Positions 58,546-64,000 of a stretch of 64,000 nucleotides of DNA are shown in pieces. The notes below the pieces were generated by a model. It saw only the letters and a program-made list of their open reading frames with translations. It had not been told where the DNA came from and searched no databases. The translations under genes were made by a program, and so were the position numbers. Location of the stretch: assembly GCA_963746825.1 (NCBI GenBank), contig CAVVCU010000010.1, positions 124,001-188,000 on the forward strand, written 5' to 3'. Every line of letters begins with the position of its first letter. Positions within the stretch are counted from its first letter, which is position 1. The DNA comes from JACVRW01 sp963746825. GTDB lineage: Bacteria > Actinomycetota > Thermoleophilia > Solirubrobacterales > Thermoleophilaceae.

Positions 58546-59571
58546 TTGAGCATTGACATCAAGGAAACCGAGAACGTCGTCATCGTGGGAAGCGGGCCCG
58601 CGGGTTACACCGCTGCCCTCTATACCTCGCGTGCGGATCTCGAGCCACTGGTGATCGAGGGCTTCGCGTGGGGCGGCCTGCTGCAGCAGACCACCGACGT
58701 CGAGAACTACCCCGGCTACCCGGAGGGGGTGCTCGGGCCTCAGATGATGGAGGACCTGCGCAAGCAGGCCGAGCGCTTCGGCACCCGCTTCATCACCGAC
58801 GACGCCACCAAGCTCGACCTGTCCGAGGAGCCCGGCGGCGTTCATACCGTGCACGTGGCCGGACGCGAGATCAAGGCGCGGGCCGTGATCCTCGCCATGG
58901 GGGCCGAGCCCAAGAAGCTCGGGGTCCCGGGTGAGGACGAGCTGGCCGCGCGCGGCGTGTCCTACTGCGCCACCTGCGACGCCGCCTTCTTCCGCGGCGC
59001 GGACACGATCGTGGTCGGCGGCGGTGACACGGCGATGGAGGACGCCACCTTCCTCGCCAAGTTCGCCGGCAAGGTGTCGGTGGTCCACCGGCGTGCGGAC
59101 TTCCGCGCCTCGGCGATCATGCTCCAGCGCGCCCGCGACGCCGACAACATCGACCTCCTGACCCCCTACGTCGTGAAGAGCTTCGAGGCCGGAGAGGAGG
59201 GCGGGGCGCTCACGCACGCCGTTCTCGAGAACACCGAGGACGGCACGGAGCGCGAGCTCCCGATCACCGGCGCGTTCATCGCCATCGGCCATCGCCCCAA
59301 CTCCGAGCTCGTGGAGGAAGCCCTCGACCTCGACGACGAGGGCTACGTGCTCGTGGACGGGCGCAGCACGCGCACCCAGCTCCCCGGCGTGTTCGCCGCC
59401 GGCGACCTGACCGACCGCGTCTACCGCCAAGCGGTCACCGCCGCGGGCACCGGCTGCATGGCCGCGCTCGACGCCGAGGCCTACCTGCGCGACACGCCGG
59501 TCGACGCCGAGGCTCACTGGGCGGGCGAGCCGGCCAGGGTCGAGGAAGCGGCGGAGGCCGCCGCCTCCTAG
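58546..59571 (+). CDS. trxB: Thioredoxin reductase
   Basis: A 341-residue NADPH flavoenzyme. VVIVGSGPAGYTAALYTSRA is the FAD site, YCATCDAAF the redox-active CxxC, and IVVGGGDTAMEDATFLA the NADPH domain; FAAGDLTDRVYRQAVTAAG closes the FAD site. TTG start at 58546 after GGGGAG. A C-terminal extension of about 20 residues is acidic/Ala-rich. No thioredoxin gene is adjacent. Confidence 0.93.
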   Translation: MSIDIKETENVVIVGSGPAGYTAALYTSRADLEPLVIEGFAWGGLLQQTTDVENYPGYPEGVLGPQMMEDLRKQAERFGTRFITDDATKLDLSEEPGGVHTVHVAGREIKARAVILAMGAEPKKLGVPGEDELAARGVSYCATCDAAFFRGADTIVVGGGDTAMEDATFLAKFAGKVSVVHRRADFRASAIMLQRARDADNIDLLTPYVVKSFEAGEEGGALTHAVLENTEDGTERELPITGAFIAIGHRPNSELVEEALDLDDEGYVLVDGRSTRTQLPGVFAAGDLTDRVYRQAVTAAGTGCMAALDAEAYLRDTPVDAEAHWAGEPARVEEAAEAAAS

Positions 59572-59574
59572 CGC

Positions 59575-60846
59575 TTGCCCCAACCCTGGAAGAACTGGGC
59601 CGGGGATCAGCGTTGCGCGCCCGAGCGCGTGATGCGACCCCGCACCGAGGCGGAGCTCATGCGGATCGTCGCCGGCTCACCCAGGGTCAAGGTCACCGGC
59701 TCGGGACATTCCTTCTCGGACATCGCCTGCACCGACGGGGTGATGGTCGACCTGTCGGGCCTCAACCGGGTGCTGGCCGTCGACGGGGAGCACGTGACCG
59801 TCGAGGCGGGCATCACGATCCGCGAGCTCGGCCCGGCGCTGGCCCGCCACGGGCTGGCTCTCGAGAACCAGGGCGACGTCGATCCGCAGACCATCGCCGG
59901 GGCCCTGTCCACCGCCACCCACGGCACGGGCGCCCGCTTCGGGAACCTCTCGTCGCGGGTGACCGGGCTGCGCCTGGTGACGGCGGCGGGCGAGGCGGTG
60001 GACATCAGCGAAGGCGACGAGCTGCTCGCCGCCCGGGTCGGGCTCGGAGCGCTCGGTGTGATCTCCGCGGTGACCCTGCACTGCGTGCCCGCCTTCACCA
60101 TTCACCGCATCGACGAGCCGCGCCCGCTCGACGAGGTGCTGGGCCGCCTCGACGAGCACGTGGACGCCCACGACCACTTCGAGCTGTTCGTGTTCCCCTA
60201 CACGCGCACCGCGCTCACCCTCACCTCGGAGCGGACCGAGCGCGCACCGCGCCCCTCAGGCGCGGTCGAGGCCTTCCTGCGCGACGTGGTGCTGGAGAAC
60301 GCCGCCCTCGAGGTCTCGTGCCGGCTGGGGCGGCTCGCCCCGCGCGCCATCCCGCGTATCAACCGGGCTCTCGTGAGCGTCATGAGCCGCACCGAGCAGC
60401 TGGACCGCAGCCACTGCGTATACGCAAACCGCCGGTCGGTGCGCTTCACCGAGATGGAGTACGCGCTCCCGCGCGAGCGGACCGCCGAGGCGCTCGAGCG
60501 CGTGCTGTCGCTGGTCGAGCGCCGGCGCCTGCCGACCGGCTTTCCCATCGAGGTCCGGGTGACCGCGGGCGACGACGCCCTGCTGTCGACCGCCCACGCC
60601 CGGGCAACCGGCTACATAGCCGTGCACCAGTACCGCGGGATGGAGTTCGAGAGCTACTTCCGCCCGGTCGAGGCCATCATGGACGACTACGACGGCCGGC
60701 CGCACTGGGGCAAGCGCCACTACCAGTCGGCCGCCACGCTGGCACCCCGCTATCCCACCTGGGAGCGCTTTTTGGCCCAACGCGAGCGCTTCGATCCCAC
60801 ACGCAAGTTCGAAAACCCGTACCTGCGCCGCGTGCTCGGTCCTTAG
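59575..60846 (+). CDS. D-arabinono-1,4-lactone oxidase-like FAD oxidoreductase
   Basis: A 423-residue VAO-family flavoenzyme. VKVTGSGHSFSDIACTDGVM carries the FAD-binding segment with the His often linked covalently to FAD; ENQGDVDPQTIAGALSTATH is the second FAD motif; the C-terminal ALO domain contains HWGKRHYQSAATLAPRYPTW. It would oxidise a sugar lactone or alditol with O2. TTG at 59575, 3 nt after trxB. Confidence 0.87.
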   Translation: MPQPWKNWAGDQRCAPERVMRPRTEAELMRIVAGSPRVKVTGSGHSFSDIACTDGVMVDLSGLNRVLAVDGEHVTVEAGITIRELGPALARHGLALENQGDVDPQTIAGALSTATHGTGARFGNLSSRVTGLRLVTAAGEAVDISEGDELLAARVGLGALGVISAVTLHCVPAFTIHRIDEPRPLDEVLGRLDEHVDAHDHFELFVFPYTRTALTLTSERTERAPRPSGAVEAFLRDVVLENAALEVSCRLGRLAPRAIPRINRALVSVMSRTEQLDRSHCVYANRRSVRFTEMEYALPRERTAEALERVLSLVERRRLPTGFPIEVRVTAGDDALLSTAHARATGYIAVHQYRGMEFESYFRPVEAIMDDYDGRPHWGKRHYQSAATLAPRYPTWERFLAQRERFDPTRKFENPYLRRVLGP

Positions 60847-62420
60847 TTACACGCGCGGGGAAGATCGCGGTCCAGCGTGACCAGCCGCCCGTCCGCGGTC
60901 GCCACGCGCCCGCGCAGCGACAATCCGCGCCGGCGCACGCGAACCCGCGATCCCTCCGGCGCCCTCACCTCGCCCCGGCAACCGCGCAGCACCAGCCGGG
61001 CCGCGGGCCGCGTCCGGCACGAGGAACCGGAGCACACCTGCAGTGCGGCCAGGCGCGCCGCGAGCCGGGCTCGCAGCCCGGCCAGCGCCGGCTCGCGATG
61101 GAGGCTCTGCAGCTGGTGGCGGTCACGAGCCATGTCGTAGAGCTCGCTCTGGCCGCTCTCGTACTCGACGTAGAGATAGCGCTGATTACGCAAGGCGGAG
61201 TAGGCCACGGCGTCGAACCCGCTCGGCCCCTCGAACAGCAGCTCGCGCCCCCACTCGAGGCCCCGGTCGGCGAGTAGGCCGAAGAGCGAGCGACCATCCT
61301 GCACCCGGCCGGGGGTGGCCCCGGCGGCCTCGAGGATGGTGGGCGCGAGGTCGGCGTTCACCACGAGCTGGCGGCGCCGAGCGGCCCGCGGCACACCCGG
61401 GCCGCGCATGACCAGCGGCACCGCGACCGACGGCTCGTAGACCACGACCTTGCCGTAGGGCACCCGGTGCTCGCCGTGGAGGAATCCGTTGTCGGAGGTG
61501 AAGACGATCAGGGTGTTATCGAGCTCCCCGGCCGCCCGCAGGGCGCCGACGATGCGCACCACGCCCTCGTCCACCGCGCGCAGCGACTCCAGGCGCTGGC
61601 GGTAGCTCTCCTCGACCGCCGCCCGCCGTGCGGGAGAGAGCCGCGGGAGGCGCCGGATGAAGCCGGGCTTGTCCGACACGTCGGCCTCGTCGAACGCCGC
61701 CGAGCGCGGCAGCGCGGCGGCGGCGTCGAGGTCGCGGTGGCGCTCCGCCGGCCGGGGGGTGAGGATCCCCGGAGGATCGTCGGCGTCGCGCGGTCCACCG
61801 CTATGGGGAGCCAGGTATCCCACTGAGAGGAAGAACGGGGCCGTTTCGCGCGCCCGGCGTCCCACTGCGTCCACGGCGCGAGCGCTGTATTCGTCGGTCT
61901 GATAGCGCGCGTAGGTGCCGAGCACTCCGTTCTCGTTGAGCTGGTAGCCGGAGTACTGATAGGTCGAGAGGTCGACCGAGGCGTACCACTCGTTCCATCC
62001 GGGTGGCACCTCGGTCGGCGGGTTGTCCTGGCCGTAGCGGTTGAGGAACTTGCCGATGTGGATGGTGTGGTAGCCCGCGCTCTGCAGCCAGCCGGGGAGG
62101 TAGTTGCTCGTGTCGAGGCGCCCGTATCCCCCTTCGGGCGGGCGGTTGCCGAGCACGCCGTGGTTGTGCATGTACTGGCCGGTGAACAGCGTGGCGCGCG
62201 AGGGACAGCAGAGCGCGGTGGAGGCGTACGCACGATCGAAGGTGGTGCCGGCGGCGGCCAGCGACGACCGCACGCCGGGCATCGCGCGCAGGGACTCGGC
62301 GGTCTGGTCGTCGGTCATGATCACCACGATGTTGGGCCGGGCCGGCTCCGCCCGCGGCGTAGCCCCACCGCAGCCCGCCGCGGCCAGGGCGAACATCAGC
62401 GCCGCCGCGGCCGCCCTCAC
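60843..62420 (-). CDS. Sulfatase lipoprotein
   Basis: A 525-residue type I sulfatase. A signal peptide with lipobox AAGC precedes NIVVIMTDDQTAESLRAMPG (metal Asp pair); STALCCPSRATLFTGQYMHN has the CxPSR motif whose Cys becomes formylglycine; VFTSDNGFLHGEHRV gives the other metal ligands. The final 80 residues form a Cys-containing beta-rich extension (VCSGSSCRTRPAARLVLRGC). GTG at 62420 overlaps the second sulfatase gene by 4 nt. The substrate (sulfated glycan) is unknown; no formylglycine-generating enzyme gene is in the window. Confidence 0.88.
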   Translation of the reverse strand: MRAAAAALMFALAAAGCGGATPRAEPARPNIVVIMTDDQTAESLRAMPGVRSSLAAAGTTFDRAYASTALCCPSRATLFTGQYMHNHGVLGNRPPEGGYGRLDTSNYLPGWLQSAGYHTIHIGKFLNRYGQDNPPTEVPPGWNEWYASVDLSTYQYSGYQLNENGVLGTYARYQTDEYSARAVDAVGRRARETAPFFLSVGYLAPHSGGPRDADDPPGILTPRPAERHRDLDAAAALPRSAAFDEADVSDKPGFIRRLPRLSPARRAAVEESYRQRLESLRAVDEGVVRIVGALRAAGELDNTLIVFTSDNGFLHGEHRVPYGKVVVYEPSVAVPLVMRGPGVPRAARRRQLVVNADLAPTILEAAGATPGRVQDGRSLFGLLADRGLEWGRELLFEGPSGFDAVAYSALRNQRYLYVEYESGQSELYDMARDRHQLQSLHREPALAGLRARLAARLAALQVCSGSSCRTRPAARLVLRGCRGEVRAPEGSRVRVRRRGLSLRGRVATADGRLVTLDRDLPRACN

Positions 62421-64000
62421 CTGCCGCCGCAGGCCCGCAGCCGGCGATCGAGGGTGAAGAGGCGACCGTCACGCAACTCGGTGCGAACGCGAAGCAGGTA
62501 GCGCCGTCCCGCGCCCAGGCGCGGCGGGCGCACTCGCTCCGAGATCGGCACGTCCACGATGGTGAGCGAGCGCCGGCGGCCGAAGCGGAGGTCGGCGGCC
62601 ACCACCCGTTTGGCGTCGCGTCCCACCACCCGGACCCGCAGGTCTCCGCCCGGGCACGCCCCGTCCGTGACGCGCCGGCCGTTGGAGCGCAGGGCGAGCT
62701 TGAGTGCGGGCCCCTGCCGGCAGCCCCGCCCGGCGCAGCGCTTGAGCGAGCGCAGGCGGGCAGCCAGGTCGCGCTGGACCGCTTCGTATCGCCGCGCGCC
62801 GTCCACGCTGCGCAGCTGGTAGGGGTCGCGCTGCAGATCGTAGAGCTCGAACTCTCCGGTGCTGAGGTGCTCGGCGTAGACGAAGCGGTTGGTCCTGATC
62901 GCTCGGTAGGCCGGCACGTTGTTGGCCCCGTTGCCGTTCTCGATCAGCAGGTCGCGGCCCAGCCAGACGTCCAGATCGCCGACCAGCTCGAGCAACGAGC
63001 GCCCGTCGAGGGTGCGCAGCGGGGTGGCGCCGGCGGCCTCCGCGATCGTGGGGACCAGATCGATGTTGGCCACGGGCCGCGGGTCGCGCAGGCGCCGGGG
63101 CACGCCCGGACCGCGCATCACGAGCGGCACGCGCAGAGACTCCTCGTAGAGCAGCACCTTCTCGCCCCGGGCCCGGTGCTCGCCGTGCATGAACCCGTTG
63201 TCCGAGGTGAACAGGATCAGCGTGTTCTCGAGCTCGCCCGTGCGCTGCAGCGTGTCCACCACACGGGCCACCGCGTCGTCGACCGCCTGCAGGCTCTCGA
63301 GCTCCTGGCGCCAGTTCTCCTCGATCCCGGCGGCGATCTCGGGCGTCAGGCGCGGGCGGTCGGCCACCACCTGGGGCTTGTCCAGCATGTTGGCCTCGTC
63401 GAAGCTCGGCGGGCGAGGCATGACCGCCGATGCGAAGCTGTCGCGGTCGCGCGCCGGGGGGGAGGGGGTGCCGACGCCGGCCGGATCGTCGGGATCGCGC
63501 GGGGAGCCCCGGTGGGGGGCCACGAACCAAAGCTGCAGGTAGAACGGGCGCTCCCCGGGCGCCGCCTGTTCGATCAGCTCACCGGCCCGCCGGCCCTGGT
63601 AGTCCGTGAGGTACTCGTCGGGTCGCTCGGGCTGCGGATATGACTCGAGCGAGCCGTTCTCGTTGACCTTCCAGCGCGAGTAGTTGAAGGCGGTCGAGTG
63701 GGGCGCGCCGTGCCAGTCGCTCCAGCCGGCGGGGACTCCGTCGGCGTATTCGTAGCCGTTGAGATAACGACCCACGTGCATAGTCCGGTATCCCGCGTCC
63801 TGCAGCCACACGGGAAGGGTGTTGGTGTGGTCGAGACGCCCGAATCCGCCGAACGGGCCGCTGTTGTGGAGGACCCCGTGGTTGTGGGCGTACTGGCCGG
63901 TCAGGTGGGTCGCGCGCGAGGGACAGCACAGCGGGAAGGAGGCGATCGAGTTCTCGAAGGTCGTGCCCTCGGCGGCCAGCAGCGCGCCCGTCTGCGGCAT
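62417..64000 (-). CDS. Sulfatase, N-terminus cut by the window edge
   Basis: At least 527 residues of a second type I sulfatase, paralogous to its neighbour: FPLCCPSRATHLTGQYAHNH has the CxPSR motif and FTSDNGFMHGEHRARG the metal ligands. The signal peptide and first metal-binding motif lie beyond the right edge. Its C-terminal extension (GACPGGDLRVRVVGRDAKRV, RYLLRVRTELRDGRLFTLDR) resembles that of the neighbour. Both genes read leftward and overlap by 4 nt. Confidence 0.88.
   Translation of the reverse strand: MPQTGALLAAEGTTFENSIASFPLCCPSRATHLTGQYAHNHGVLHNSGPFGGFGRLDHTNTLPVWLQDAGYRTMHVGRYLNGYEYADGVPAGWSDWHGAPHSTAFNYSRWKVNENGSLESYPQPERPDEYLTDYQGRRAGELIEQAAPGERPFYLQLWFVAPHRGSPRDPDDPAGVGTPSPPARDRDSFASAVMPRPPSFDEANMLDKPQVVADRPRLTPEIAAGIEENWRQELESLQAVDDAVARVVDTLQRTGELENTLILFTSDNGFMHGEHRARGEKVLLYEESLRVPLVMRGPGVPRRLRDPRPVANIDLVPTIAEAAGATPLRTLDGRSLLELVGDLDVWLGRDLLIENGNGANNVPAYRAIRTNRFVYAEHLSTGEFELYDLQRDPYQLRSVDGARRYEAVQRDLAARLRSLKRCAGRGCRQGPALKLALRSNGRRVTDGACPGGDLRVRVVGRDAKRVVAADLRFGRRRSLTIVDVPISERVRPPRLGAGRRYLLRVRTELRDGRLFTLDRRLRACGGR

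Noticed and set aside
1..64000. CRISPR array, prophage or insertion sequence
   Set aside because: No regularly spaced identical repeats, integrase, capsid or transposase genes were seen.

Overview
The window is about 70% GC and densely packed on both strands. It uses many GTG and TTG starts, and many neighbouring genes overlap by 1 or 4 nt (TGATG, ATGA, GTGA). Gene content points to an actinobacterium: an OpcA-type G6PDH partner, a zwf/tal/tkt cluster, aa3-type oxidase with CtaA/CtaB, TatA/TatC and zinc-finger anti-sigma factors. Secreted proteins with basic beta-rich C-termini and paired ferritin-like proteins look most like class Thermoleophilia (Solirubrobacterales-like). That placement is inference. 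No rRNA, tRNA, CRISPR array, IS transposase or phage gene was recognised.

Layout. 1-2.5 kb: Na+/solute symporter (cut by the left edge) facing galactokinase. 2.5-8 kb: murein endopeptidase-like lipoprotein, a HipA-like kinase/DUF3037 pair, a cation/H+ antiporter, a flavodoxin-like protein, a HAD phosphatase and a membrane-anchored protein. 8.2-10.6 kb: two exported ferritin-like proteins followed directly by tatA and tatC. 10.6-13.4 kb: a beta-propeller lipoprotein, a membrane-anchored molybdopterin oxidoreductase and a small membrane protein. 13.4-22.7 kb: glycosyltransferases, an RTX-like secreted protein, methyltransferase, hydrolase, cupin lipoprotein, GT-C-type membrane protein and an epimerase with a zinc-ribbon insert; this looks like a glycoconjugate locus. 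22.7-26.1 kb: GH15 glucosidase and two ECF sigma factors. 26.4-39 kb: two ROK sugar kinases, an ArsR cassette and a long pentose-phosphate operon (ROK, tkt, tal-pgi fusion, gnd, zwf, opcA, cupin). 39-46.4 kb: small proteins, regulators, an SNF2 helicase, then pgl coupled to a second GH15 enzyme. 46.6-52.8 kb: a diguanylate cyclase facing a ctaC-ctaD-ctaA-ctaB operon. 52.9-64 kb: enoyl-CoA hydratase, LysE exporter, metallo-hydrolase, TetR/VOC pair, lipid-related membrane proteins, thioredoxin reductase, lactone oxidase and two tandem sulfatases (the second cut by the right edge).

Together the carbohydrate genes form a route from polysaccharide or trehalose-like substrates (two GH15 enzymes) through ROK kinases into the oxidative and non-oxidative pentose phosphate pathway, making NADPH. 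That would suit the thioredoxin reductase and flavoprotein genes, but the link is inferred from proximity.

Two features stand out. First, a family of structured intergenic elements occurs three times (about 26.2, 39.0 and 55.1 kb), all in the same orientation and each just downstream of a plus-strand gene. They share a 17-nt hairpin and flanking sequence. A second hairpin keeps its pairing but differs in sequence at each site. Second, at least eight apparent single-base frameshifts interrupt otherwise well-preserved genes, including ctaD and transaldolase. This looks more like residual assembly indels than gene decay, and the affected coordinates should be read with that in mind.
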